Of a stretch of DNA of 15,431 bases, positions 1 to 7,046 are shown piece after piece. The notes under the pieces were generated by a model. That model was not told the DNA's origin and did not search any database. It saw only the letters and a program-made list of their open reading frames with translations. Numbering within the stretch: position 1 is the stretch's first letter; each line of letters opens with the position of its first letter. The position numbers and the translations under genes are program-made. Source of the DNA: JBECKR01 sp040235415 (GTDB lineage Bacteria > Acidobacteriota > Polarisedimenticolia > Polarisedimenticolales > Polarisedimenticolaceae); the NCBI GenBank assembly GCA_040235415.1, contig JBECKR010000400.1, positions 1 through 15,431 on the forward strand, read 5' to 3'.

Positions 1-1
1 G

Positions 2-760
2 TTGGGAACCGATCCGGGCGCGGTGGACGCCGCGCTCTCGCGCGGGCGGTCGCTCCGCGCGGTGGGGCGGTGCGGCCCGGCCGTCCAGTCGCTCGCGGAA
101 GCGTGCGCCACCGAGGACGGCTGCCGCGCCGCGCTGCCCGACCTCGCGGCGTGCTTCGAGCGGACGCAGGACGACGAGAACGGCGCCGATCTGTTCGGCG
201 CGATCGCCGAGCGCTACCCCGGTCTCGCCGCGGCGGCCCTCGCGTTCCGCGGGCACTTCCTGGAGCGGGCGCTGTACCTCGACGGGGCGGAGCGTGCCTA
301 CCGCCGGGCGCTCGATCTCGACCCGGCCCCCGCGCTGTACGGCCGTCTCGGGACGCTGCTGCTGCGCACCGACCGCCCGGACGAGGCGATCGCGATGCTT
401 CGGGCGGGAATCGCGGCGTTCCCCGACAACGTCCAGTTGCGCTACATTCTGGGAAGGTCGCTACGCATCCGGGGGGATCTCGAGGAAGCCCGGAAGGTCC
501 TCGAGGACGCCCTGGCGATTCGTCCGGACGAGGGATCGGCGTGGGTCAACCTCGGTCGCGTGCGGCTCGAGTCCGGGGATCGCGAGGGCGCGAGCGAGGC
601 GTTCCGGACCGCGTTGCGCGTCGATCCCGCGGACATCGAGGCCCGTTTCATGCTGGCGCGGCTCGCGCTGCAGGCCGGGGACCTCGATCGCGTCGAGGAG
701 CTGATCCGCGAGATCCGGCGGATCGAGGCCGGTCTGGGCCGGGGGCCGGCGCCGGGCTGA
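2..760 (+). CDS. TPR-repeat protein, 5' end probably outside the window
   Basis: About 252 residues are visible, ending in a TGA at 758-760. The reading frame is open to the first base; the only start-like codon at the edge is TTG at 2-4 with no upstream sequence to judge it, so I treat the gene as 5'-truncated. The sequence is a run of helix-turn-helix tetratricopeptide repeats, with typical pieces such as AERAYRRALDLDP, DEAIAMLRAGIAAFPDN, EARKVLEDALAIRPDEGSAW and GASEAFRTALRVDPADIEARF, spaced at about 34 residues. TPR arrays are protein-protein scaffolds and carry no catalytic residues, so the partner cannot be read from the sequence. The C-terminus closes with a charged helix (VEELIREIRRIEAG). 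It lies 57 bases before the DUF502 gene on the same strand and may share its transcript. The fold is secure; the function is unknown. Confidence 0.8.
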   Translation: MGTDPGAVDAALSRGRSLRAVGRCGPAVQSLAEACATEDGCRAALPDLAACFERTQDDENGADLFGAIAERYPGLAAAALAFRGHFLERALYLDGAERAYRRALDLDPAPALYGRLGTLLLRTDRPDEAIAMLRAGIAAFPDNVQLRYILGRSLRIRGDLEEARKVLEDALAIRPDEGSAWVNLGRVRLESGDREGASEAFRTALRVDPADIEARFMLARLALQAGDLDRVEELIREIRRIEAGLGRGPAPG

Positions 761-817
761 CGGCGCCGCCGCCGGACGCGTGAGGGCCCATTCGCGGAGC
801 CCCGAGGCACCATTCCG

Positions 818-1543
818 ATGGACAAGCCGCACCCCTTCGCCCACTTCCGAAGCCGGTTGATCCGAGGCCTGCTGGTCGTCACGCCGCTGCTCGTGACGCT
901 GTGGCTGCTGCGGATCCTCTTCGACCTCGTCGACGGCAACGTCACGCCGATCGTCGTCGCGGTCCTGAAGGCGATCGGCGCCGAAGGCGTCGAGCACTGG
1001 CAGGTCATGCCGGGGTTCCCGCTCGTCGGCCTCGTCGTGACGGTCGTGCTGGTCTACCTGCTCGGCGTCTTCACGGGGAATCTCGCCGGACGCCGGGTCC
1101 TGTTGTGGTTCGAGTCGTTCATCCTGAGGATCCCGCTCGTGAAGGGGATCTACGGCTCGGCGCGGCAGCTGCTCGACGCCTTCGGAATGACGAGCAAGAG
1201 CGCGTTCTCCAAGGTCGTTCTCGTGGAGTACCCGCGACGGGGCCTGTGGACCGTCGGGTTCGTCACGAGCGAGTCCGCGCACCGCCTGCCCGGGGGGATG
1301 GACGGCGTCAGCGGCCCGTGGGTGCCGGTGTTCCTGCCGACGACGCCGAACCCGACCTCGGGATGGCTCCTGCTCGTGCCGCGCGACGAGCTCCTCGTCC
1401 TCGACGTCTCGATCGAGGCCGGCGTCAAGCTCATCGTGAGCGGCGGCATCGTCAGCCCCGGGGACCTCGGCGCTCACGTGCGCACCTGGTCCGAGCCCGA
1501 GCCCGAGCCCGCGCCGTCGCGGGAAGCCGCGGAGGCGTCGTGA
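818..1543 (+). CDS. DUF502 family membrane protein
   Basis: A 241-residue protein with two hydrophobic segments, about residues 14-35 (LIRGLLVVTPLLVTLWLLRI) and 67-86 (FPLVGLVVTVVLVYLLGVFT). A conserved stretch FESFILRIPLVKGIYGSARQLLDAF follows, the kind of P-x-x-x-x-IY motif that marks DUF502. The rest is a predicted soluble domain containing VLVEYPRRGLWTVGFVTSE and VFLPTTPNPTSGWLLLVPRDE, also typical of the family. The family is found in bacteria and plants; its molecular role is not established. The start ATG has GAGG at 804-807, ten bases upstream. The C-terminal tail is low complexity (EPEPEPAP) from a six-base tandem repeat. The stop TGA (1541-1543) overlaps the GTG start of cinA, implying coupled translation. 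Confidence 0.85.
   Translation: MDKPHPFAHFRSRLIRGLLVVTPLLVTLWLLRILFDLVDGNVTPIVVAVLKAIGAEGVEHWQVMPGFPLVGLVVTVVLVYLLGVFTGNLAGRRVLLWFESFILRIPLVKGIYGSARQLLDAFGMTSKSAFSKVVLVEYPRRGLWTVGFVTSESAHRLPGGMDGVSGPWVPVFLPTTPNPTSGWLLLVPRDELLVLDVSIEAGVKLIVSGGIVSPGDLGAHVRTWSEPEPEPAPSREAAEAS
1493..1510 (+). repeat. Short tandem repeat, GAGCCC x3
   Basis: Three perfect copies of the six-base unit GAGCCC lie in the 3' end of the DUF502 gene and encode alternating Glu-Pro. Because the unit is a multiple of three, copy-number change would alter only the length of the charged tail and would not shift the frame. Confidence 0.8.
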
Positions 1544-2778
1544 ACGCCGCGCTCGTCGCGGTCGGGTCTGAGCTCCTGATCGCCGGCCGAACCGACACGA
1601 ACGGCGCGTGGCTCGCGGACCGTCTCGCGCGCATCGGGATCGCGACCGTGCTGCGGATCGCCGTCGGAGACGACGTCGCGGCGATCGCGGCGGCCGTCCG
1701 CACCGGCCTCGACGCGGCGGACGTCGTGCTCCTGACCGGCGGCCTCGGGCCGACGGAGGACGACCGCACCCGCGAGGCCGTGGCGATCGCCGTGGGCGCG
1801 GATCTCGAGCGCGATCCGGAGCAGGTCGAGGTCTTGCGGCGGCGGTTCGAGTCCCGGAGGCGGAGCTTCCACCCGACGCAGGCGCGACAGGCGGACCGGC
1901 CGCGGGGGTCGGAGTGGCTCCCGAACCCGGTCGGGAGCGCCGCGGGGCTCGCGGCACGCCTCGGAGGGAAGCTCGTCGCGGCGATGCCCGGTGTCCCCGC
2001 CGAGATGCGCGCGATCTGGGAGCGCTCGCTCGAACCACGGCTCGCGCGTCTGCCCGGGCGCGCCGCACTCGCGCGGCGGGTCCTGAAGATCGCGGGGCGC
2101 ACGGAGTCGTCGGTGGACGTCGCGGTCCGCGACCTCTATGCGGCTCCCGGCCTGACCGCCACGATCCTCGCCGGCATCGCGGGGATCGAGCTCCACCTCG
2201 TCGTGACGGGGTCGGACCCGGCCGACGCCGCCGCCCGTCTCGAGGACCTCGACCGCGCGTTCGCCGAGCGTCTCGGCGACGACCTGTTCGGCCGCGACGA
2301 CGAGCTCCTCGCCGCCGTCGCCGGGGCGCGACTGCGGGCGGCCGGGCTCACCGTCGCCACGGCGGAGTCGTGCACCGCCGGCCTCCTCGCCGGCGAGATC
2401 ACGCGCGTCCCCGGCAGCTCGACCTGGTTCCGGGGCGGTCTCGTGGTCTACGACGACGCCCTCAAGGTCGAGCTCGCGGGCGTGTCGCCCGAGACGCTGG
2501 CGAGCCAAGGCGCGGTCAGCGAGGCGGTGGCCCGGGAGCTCGAGCGCGGGGCGCGCGCGCGCTGCCGGGCGGACGTCGGCGTCGGCATCACCGGGATCGC
2601 GGGCCCGGGCGGCGGCACGGCGGACAAACCGGTCGGTCTGGTTCACGTCGCGGTGGGCGACGGCGCCGGCGTCGAGCACCACGTGCTGCGCCTTCCGGGC
2701 GCGCGCGAGCTCGTTCGGGGCTGGACCGTCACGTTCGCTCTCGACCGCGTCCGCCGGCGCGCGATGGCGGCGCCGTGA
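1540..2778 (+). CDS. cinA: CinA-family protein: MoCF-like domain plus NMN deamidase (PncC) domain
   Basis: A 412-residue two-domain CinA protein. The N-terminal MoCF/COG1058 domain (about 1-170) shows VGSELLIAGRTDTNGAWLA, VGDD and TGGLGPTEDDRTREAVA. The C-terminal CinA/PncC domain (about 255-412) shows AESCTAG with the likely nucleophile Ser277, VVYDDALKVELAGV supplying the conserved Tyr and Lys, GAVSEAVARELERGAR, and GITGIAGPGGGTADKPVGLVHVAV. In studied homologues the C-terminal domain deamidates nicotinamide mononucleotide to nicotinate mononucleotide for NAD salvage, and the N-terminal domain has ADP-ribose pyrophosphatase activity. The full length matches the usual ~410-420 residues and no key motif is missing. 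The start is the GTG at 1540, within a GTGA overlap with the upstream stop, since the family's N-terminus begins right there. The stop overlaps the start of thpR in the same way. Cytoplasmic. Confidence 0.95.
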   Translation: MNAALVAVGSELLIAGRTDTNGAWLADRLARIGIATVLRIAVGDDVAAIAAAVRTGLDAADVVLLTGGLGPTEDDRTREAVAIAVGADLERDPEQVEVLRRRFESRRRSFHPTQARQADRPRGSEWLPNPVGSAAGLAARLGGKLVAAMPGVPAEMRAIWERSLEPRLARLPGRAALARRVLKIAGRTESSVDVAVRDLYAAPGLTATILAGIAGIELHLVVTGSDPADAAARLEDLDRAFAERLGDDLFGRDDELLAAVAGARLRAAGLTVATAESCTAGLLAGEITRVPGSSTWFRGGLVVYDDALKVELAGVSPETLASQGAVSEAVARELERGARARCRADVGVGITGIAGPGGGTADKPVGLVHVAVGDGAGVEHHVLRLPGARELVRGWTVTFALDRVRRRAMAAP

Positions 2779-3341
2779 GGCTGTTCCTCGCGATCGACCT
2801 TCCGCAGGACGCCCGCGCCCGCCTGGCCGACGCCCAGGACGCGCTGCGCCGCGCCTGTCGCGGCTGGCGGTTCGTGCGCCCGGCGTCGATCCACCTCACC
2901 CTGCGGTTCCTCGGCGAGGTCGTCGAGCACGACATCGCGGCGCAGGACGAGGACTGGAGGGGGGCGGTCGAGTCGCTCGCCGCGGTACGGTTCCGAGTCG
3001 CGGGATCGGGCGTGTTCCCGGCGCGCGGCACCCCGCGCCTGCTCTGGGCCGGCGTCGTCGACGAGCGACCGTCGGGGGGACTCCGGGCGATCGCGGACGC
3101 CCTCGAGGCGCGCGCCCGGGAGCTCGGATTTCCGCACGAGAGCCGGCCGTTCCGACCGCACCTGACGCTGGCGCGTGCGGGGAAGGGCGCGGCTCGGCCC
3201 GAGCCGCCGCCGGCGGGCGTTCCCGGCGGGATCGCGGAGGTCGAGGCGCGCGAGGTCGTGCTGTTCCGGAGCGAGCTGCGCCCCGACGGCGCGCGCTACG
3301 CCGCGCTCGCGAGCTACCCGCTGGCCGGCGGTCCTGGGTGA
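2775..3341 (+). CDS. thpR: RNA 2',3'-cyclic phosphodiesterase (2H family)
   Basis: A 188-residue protein of the 2H phosphoesterase superfamily with both signature HxTx motifs in place: H40-L-T42 in IHLTLRFLGEV and H129-L-T131 in FRPHLTLARAG. The N-terminus VRLFLAIDLPQDARARLADAQ is the usual start for ThpR. The enzyme hydrolyses 2',3'-cyclic phosphate ends of RNA to 2'-phosphomonoesters; the older name LigT refers to a weak 2'-5' ligase activity. The GTG start at 2775 overlaps the cinA stop (GTGA), and this pairing of cinA with thpR recurs in several phyla. Length is normal for the family and both catalytic motifs are intact. In some genomes recA follows this pair; here the next gene is a PHP-type phosphatase. 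Confidence 0.93.
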   Translation: MRLFLAIDLPQDARARLADAQDALRRACRGWRFVRPASIHLTLRFLGEVVEHDIAAQDEDWRGAVESLAAVRFRVAGSGVFPARGTPRLLWAGVVDERPSGGLRAIADALEARARELGFPHESRPFRPHLTLARAGKGAARPEPPPAGVPGGIAEVEAREVVLFRSELRPDGARYAALASYPLAGGPG

Positions 3342-3344
3342 GGG

Positions 3345-3351
3345 AAGGAGG
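3345..3351 (+). promoter_or_regulatory. Strong Shine-Dalgarno sequence AAGGAGG
   Basis: AAGGAGG sits seven bases upstream of ATG 3359, not the phosphatase start at 3400, which is about 48 bases away. It is among the best ribosome-binding sequences in the window and supports translation of the small ORF that follows. Confidence 0.6.
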
Positions 3352-3358
3352 ACTTGCT

Positions 3359-3403
3359 ATGCTTTCGCCCGGCACCGCGGGGGCGGGGCCCGAGGCAGCA
3401 TGA
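3359..3403 (+). CDS. Possible 14-residue leader ORF
   Basis: ATG 3359 opens a 14-codon reading frame (MLSPGTAGAGPEAA) that ends in TGA at 3401-3403. It has an ideal AAGGAGG seven bases upstream, and its stop overlaps the ATG of the phosphatase gene at 3400 as ATGA. This is the geometry of a translated leader coupled to the next gene. The peptide has no recognisable domain and no run of a single regulatory amino acid, so any role would lie in the act of translation. It may also be chance, since the phosphatase has its own modest GAGG at 3392-3395. The overlapping text TGCTATGCT could instead be read as a weak extended -10 box. Confidence 0.4.
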   Translation: MLSPGTAGAGPEAA

Positions 3404-4197
3404 TCGATCTCCACACCCACATCCTGCCGGGCATCGACGACGGCGTGAAGTCGGAGGACGAGGCCGTCGCGTTCGCCCGCGTCGCGAGCGAGGACGGCAT
3501 CCGCACGCTCGTGGCGACCCCGCACTGCAAGGACGGGTTCTACGTCAATCGGCGCGACGAGGTCGTGGAGCACGTCGCCCGGCTGCGGCGCCGGCTCCGT
3601 GACGAGACGATCGATCTCGAGCTGCTGCCGGGCGCGGAGGTCCACATCTGTCCGGATCTCGTCGCGCGCGTCCGCGACGGTCGCGCTCCCACCCTCGGGG
3701 ACAACGGACGGACGCTGCTGCTGGAGCTCTCTCTGACGCAGTACCCCGTCGATCTCGAGAACCTCGTGTTCCAGCTCAAGCTCGCCGGGATCGTCCCGCT
3801 GCTCGCGCACCCGGAGCGGATCCGCTACTTCCAGGAGGACGTCCGGCGCTACGAGGCTTGCGTGCGGCTCGGCGCCTACGGCCAGGTCACGACCGGGAGC
3901 ATCGTCGGGACGTTCGGAGAGTCCTCCCGCACGCTCTCGATCGAGCTCCTGCGGCGGCGCCTGGTGCACGTCATCGCGTCCGACGCCCACAACGTCCGGG
4001 GTCGGCCGCCGGTGCTGAGCGAGGCGGTCGGGGTCGCCGCGAGGTGGACCGGCGAGACGCTCGCCCGCCGCATGGCCGACGACTTCCCCCGGGCACTGCT
4101 CGAGGGCCGGGAGCCGGACGTGCCCCCGCCCGACGAGGAGTCCGCCAAACCGCGTCGATCGTTTCTGGCGCGCTGGTTCGGGAGGGACCGCTCATGA
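3400..4197 (+). CDS. PHP-superfamily tyrosine phosphatase, CpsB/YwqE type
   Basis: A 265-residue protein with the metal-binding residues of the CpsB/YwqE branch of the PHP superfamily: H5 and H7 in MIDLHTHILPGIDDG, H42 in ATPHCKDG, E80 and H82 in PGAEVHI, H137 in LAHPERIRYF, and D195 with H197 in IASDAHN. These enzymes are manganese-dependent phosphotyrosine phosphatases. They usually act on bacterial tyrosine kinases (Wzc/CpsD type) that control capsule or exopolysaccharide export, but no such kinase is in this window, so the substrate is unknown. Length is close to the usual ~255. The start at 3400 is chosen because the family begins exactly at MIDLHTH, with GAGG at 3392-3395. The C-terminal tail (AKPRRSFLARWFGRDRS) is basic and amphipathic and might touch the membrane; that is inference. 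The stop overlaps the next start as ATGA. Confidence 0.88.
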   Translation: MIDLHTHILPGIDDGVKSEDEAVAFARVASEDGIRTLVATPHCKDGFYVNRRDEVVEHVARLRRRLRDETIDLELLPGAEVHICPDLVARVRDGRAPTLGDNGRTLLLELSLTQYPVDLENLVFQLKLAGIVPLLAHPERIRYFQEDVRRYEACVRLGAYGQVTTGSIVGTFGESSRTLSIELLRRRLVHVIASDAHNVRGRPPVLSEAVGVAARWTGETLARRMADDFPRALLEGREPDVPPPDEESAKPRRSFLARWFGRDRS

Positions 4198-4958
4198 TCT
4201 CTCGGCGCTGGCCGATCCTCGTTCTCGTCGTGACGCTCGCCGCGGCAGGCTGCGGCCCGAAGAAGTCGGCGGGCGCGCCGGCCAAGGAGCTCGACACGCC
4301 GGGCCGTATCCGGCTGGCGCAGTCGTACTTCGGCGCCGGCCGCGTGCCCGAGGCGTTCGAGGTCGTGCGGGAGGCGATCGCGAAGGACCCCGACAACGCC
4401 GGGCTGCGGAACTACTACGGACAGCTCTGCCTGCTCGCGGGCCGGCTGCCCGAGGCGCGCGAGGCGCTGCTAGAGGCGCTGCGGCTCGATCCGTACCTGA
4501 CCGACGCGCACAACAATCTCGGCGTCGTGTTGGACCGCATGGGACGGCCGAACGACGCGGAGCAGGAGTTCAAGAAGGCGCTCCAAGACCCGGCCTACCC
4601 CACACCCGAGAAGGTCTACCTCAACCTCGGCGTGCTGTACGACGCCCAAGGCCGCCTCGACGAGGCGCTTTCCGCGCTGCGCAAGGCGGTCGAGATCGAC
4701 CCGAAGTACTACCAGGCGCACTACGAGCTCGCGGGTCTGCTCGACCGCCTCGGAAAGCTCGAGGAGGCGGCGCGGGAGTACGAGGTCGCCGCCCCCGGCT
4801 ACCGCAACCAGGGGGTCTACCAGTACCGCCTCGGGTTCACCTACTTCCGGCTCGGCGACCGCGTCAAGGCCCGCGAGCATCTCAACAAGGTCGTCGAGAT
4901 CTCTCCGGGCAGCGAGAGCGCGGCGCAGGCGGCCGAGATCCTCCGGACGATGGACTGA
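4194..4958 (+). CDS. TPR lipoprotein, PilW/PilF/Tgl-like
   Basis: A 254-residue protein with a type II signal peptide: basic MISRR, a hydrophobic core, then LAAAGC with the presumed lipidated Cys20. The -3 position is Ala where Leu is more usual, so the lipobox is acceptable but not perfect. About six TPR units follow, including AEQEFKKALQDPAYPTPEKVYLNLG and DEALSALRKAVEIDPKYYQAHYELAGLLDRLGKLEEAAREYEVA. The 'AL.DP.YPTPE..Y.NLG' stretch resembles the PilW/PilF/Tgl family, outer-membrane lipoproteins needed for PilQ secretin assembly in type IV pili. That assignment is inferred from pattern memory and a generic TPR lipoprotein remains possible. It starts inside the phosphatase stop (ATGA, 4194-4197) and ends one base before the ftsY start, so it sits in a tightly packed operon. 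Confidence 0.8.
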   Translation: MISRRWPILVLVVTLAAAGCGPKKSAGAPAKELDTPGRIRLAQSYFGAGRVPEAFEVVREAIAKDPDNAGLRNYYGQLCLLAGRLPEAREALLEALRLDPYLTDAHNNLGVVLDRMGRPNDAEQEFKKALQDPAYPTPEKVYLNLGVLYDAQGRLDEALSALRKAVEIDPKYYQAHYELAGLLDRLGKLEEAAREYEVAAPGYRNQGVYQYRLGFTYFRLGDRVKAREHLNKVVEISPGSESAAQAAEILRTMD

Positions 4959-4959
4959 C

Positions 4960-5892
4960 ATGGCGATCGGGAAGTTCAAGAAGCTGTTTCGGGGGCTGTC
5001 GAGGACCCGCGAGAGCCTCGCGACCGGTCTGCAGTCCGTGGTGGGCATCAAGCAGGTCGACGAGGACGCGCTCGACGATCTCGAAGCGGCCCTGCTCGCC
5101 GCGGACCTCGGTCCGGCGCTCGCCGGCGAGGTCCTGGAGCGGGTGCGCGGGCGGGCGCGGCGCGAGAGCCTCGACGCCTCCGGCCTTCGCGAGGCCCTCC
5201 GCGGGATCCTGCTCGAGCTCCTCCGGGCCGACGGTGGCACGGAAGCATCGGCCGGAGGGGGACACCCGCGGGTCGTGTTCGTGGTGGGGGTGAACGGCGG
5301 CGGCAAGACCACCACGGTCGGCAAGCTCGCCGCTCGGGAGCGCGCGAGCGGGCGGTCGGCGATGATCGTCGCGGCGGACACGTTTCGAGCGGCCGCGATC
5401 GACCAGCTCGAGCGTTGGGCGGAACGCGCGGGCGTCGAGGTCGTGAAGCAGCGTGAAGGGGCCGATCCTGCGTCGGTCGTGTTCGACGGCCTCGCGGCCG
5501 CGAAGGCCCGCGGCGTCGACACCGTGCTGGTGGACACCGCGGGCCGGCTGCACACCAAGGTCAACCTCATGGCGGAGCTCGGCAAGCTGTCGCGGGTCGC
5601 GGAGCGGCTCGTCGAAGGAGCGCCGCACGACGTCTTGCTGGTCGTCGACGCGACGACCGGGCAAAACGGGGTGTCGCAGGCCCAGGAGTTCACCCGCGCC
5701 GCCGCGCTCAGCGGGGTCGTCCTGACGAAGCTCGACGGCACCGCCAAGGGCGGCGTCGCCCTCGCGATCCGGCGGCTGCTCGGCGTGCCGGTGCGCTTCG
5801 TCGGGGTCGGGGAGGGGATCGACGACCTGCTCGACTTCGACGCCGACGCGTTCGTGGACGGCCTCCTGGGGGACGGCCGGGAGGCCGCGTGA
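4960..5892 (+). CDS. ftsY: Signal recognition particle receptor FtsY
   Basis: A 310-residue SRP-family GTPase. The start MAIGKFKKLFRGLSRTRESLATGL is the basic amphipathic membrane-targeting helix, followed by the N domain (DEDALDDLEAALLAADLG). The G domain shows the P-loop GVNGGGKT (110-117, Lys116), DTFRAAAIDQLERW, DTAGRL (192-197), TKLDG (256-260) and GVGEGIDDLLDFD. The GVNGGGKT and DTFRAAA versions distinguish FtsY from Ffh. It lacks the long acidic A domain of the E. coli protein, which is common outside the gammaproteobacteria. FtsY docks the SRP-ribosome complex at the inner membrane and activates reciprocal GTP hydrolysis with Ffh, which is encoded about 3 kb downstream at 8936. It starts one base after the lipoprotein stop. 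Its own stop overlaps the ribD start (GTGA). Confidence 0.97.
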   Translation: MAIGKFKKLFRGLSRTRESLATGLQSVVGIKQVDEDALDDLEAALLAADLGPALAGEVLERVRGRARRESLDASGLREALRGILLELLRADGGTEASAGGGHPRVVFVVGVNGGGKTTTVGKLAARERASGRSAMIVAADTFRAAAIDQLERWAERAGVEVVKQREGADPASVVFDGLAAAKARGVDTVLVDTAGRLHTKVNLMAELGKLSRVAERLVEGAPHDVLLVVDATTGQNGVSQAQEFTRAAALSGVVLTKLDGTAKGGVALAIRRLLGVPVRFVGVGEGIDDLLDFDADAFVDGLLGDGREAA

Positions 5893-7046
5893 GCGCTGCG
5901 CACGCCGCCGACGCCGCGTTCATGCGGCAGGCGCTGGCGCTGGCGGCGCTGGGCGAGGGCACGACCTCGCCGAACCCGCGGGTCGGATGCGTCGTCGTGC
6001 GCGACGGTGCGGTCGTCGGCGCCGGCTGGCACCGCGTCGCCGGCAGCGGCCACGCGGAGACGTCGGCGATCGCCGAGGCCGGTTCGCGCGCGCGCGGCGC
6101 CACGGCGTACGTCAACCTCGAGCCCTGCAGCCATCACGGCCGCACGCCGCCGTGCGTCGACGTCCTGGTCGCGTCCGGGATCTCGCGCGTGGTCGCGGCG
6201 ATCCAGGATCCGAACCCGCTGGTCGACGGCCGGGGGTTCGCTCGCCTGCGCGCGGCCGGCATCGAGGTCGACGTCGGTCTCCTGGAAGAGGACGCCCGCC
6301 GGCTCAACGCCGCGTTCCTGCACTGGCACACGACCGGCAAGCCGCTCGTGACGCTCAAGGTCGCCGCCACGCTCGACGGCAGGACCAGCGCGCGGGACGG
6401 CGCATCGCGATGGATCACCGGCGAGTCCGCGCGCCGCTTCGCCCATCGCCTGCGGCGCGGACACGATGCCGTGCTGGTCGGAGCGGAGACCGTTCGACGG
6501 GACGATCCGCGGCTCGACGTGCGCCTTCCGGATGCCGGCGGCCCCGGGCCGCTGGCGGTGGTCCTCGCGACCCGGCCGACGCTCGATCGCGGGTCGGCGC
6601 TGTTCCGCCGCGCGCTCGGGGGCGGGCGACCGCCGAGGGTCTACGTCCCGGATGCCGCGGCGCGGGCGTTCTCGGACCGTTTGGGAGAGGCCGCCGCCGT
6701 CGTGCCGGCGCCGGGCCCGCACGACCGGGTCGAGCTCGACTTCGTGCTCGGGGACCTCGGACGTCTCGGCGTGCAGTCGGTGCTGGTCGAGGGCGGGGCG
6801 AGGACGCATGCGGCGTTCCTGCGGGCCGGGCTCGCACGACGCCTCGTGCTGTTCCAGGCACCGCTGCTGATGGGAGACGGGGGCGCCCGCCCGCTGATCG
6901 ACGCGGTCGCCGCCGTGATGCCGGACGCCGCGGTCCGGCTCGCGCGGGCGCGGACGTTCGGGCTCGGCCCCGACGCTCTCGTCGTCGGGGACCTCGAGCC
7001 CGGAGCCGGCGATGGAGGGGCCCGTTCGCCATGTTCACCGGGCTGA
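5889..7046 (+). CDS. ribD: Bifunctional riboflavin biosynthesis deaminase/reductase RibD
   Basis: A 385-residue two-domain enzyme. The N-terminal deaminase domain (about 1-145) has the zinc ligands H55 in HAE and C80 and C89 in PCSHHGRTPPC, with Glu57 as the expected proton shuttle. The C-terminal reductase domain (about 150-385) has KPLVTLKVAATLDGRTSARDGASRWITG, HDAVLVGAETVRRDDPRL and VLVEGGARTHAAFL. It deaminates diaminohydroxyphosphoribosylaminopyrimidine and then reduces the ribose with NADPH, two consecutive cytoplasmic steps. The GTG start overlaps the ftsY stop; there is no gap in which an FMN riboswitch could sit. The 3' end overlaps ribE by 16 bases. All catalytic motifs are intact. 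Confidence 0.96.
   Translation: MSAAHAADAAFMRQALALAALGEGTTSPNPRVGCVVVRDGAVVGAGWHRVAGSGHAETSAIAEAGSRARGATAYVNLEPCSHHGRTPPCVDVLVASGISRVVAAIQDPNPLVDGRGFARLRAAGIEVDVGLLEEDARRLNAAFLHWHTTGKPLVTLKVAATLDGRTSARDGASRWITGESARRFAHRLRRGHDAVLVGAETVRRDDPRLDVRLPDAGGPGPLAVVLATRPTLDRGSALFRRALGGGRPPRVYVPDAAARAFSDRLGEAAAVVPAPGPHDRVELDFVLGDLGRLGVQSVLVEGGARTHAAFLRAGLARRLVLFQAPLLMGDGGARPLIDAVAAVMPDAAVRLARARTFGLGPDALVVGDLEPGAGDGGARSPCSPG

Noticed and set aside
461..2068. Long minus-strand open frame (535 codons) opposite the first TPR gene, DUF502 and cinA
   Set aside because: It is opposite well-supported genes, is dominated by Arg, Ala, Pro and Ser with no domain, and is the expected antisense shadow of G+C-rich coding sequence.
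3357..3362. Extended -10 box TGCTATGCT before the phosphatase
   Set aside because: Only four of six -10 matches and no -35 box at a proper distance; the same bases are better explained as the ATG of the leader ORF.
3354..3602. 82-codon frame starting at TTG 3354
   Set aside because: It is out of frame with the conserved phosphatase over most of its length, its start is only two bases from AAGGAGG, and its composition is shadow-like.
5840..5892. FMN (RFN) riboswitch ahead of ribD
   Set aside because: ribD starts inside the ftsY stop, the stretch is coding for FtsY, and none of the conserved RFN segments is visible.
4470..6809. Long minus-strand open frame (779 codons) opposite the lipoprotein, ftsY and ribD
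   Set aside because: It crosses three clear genes, has shadow-type composition and no recognisable motif; stop codons are simply rare in this base composition.
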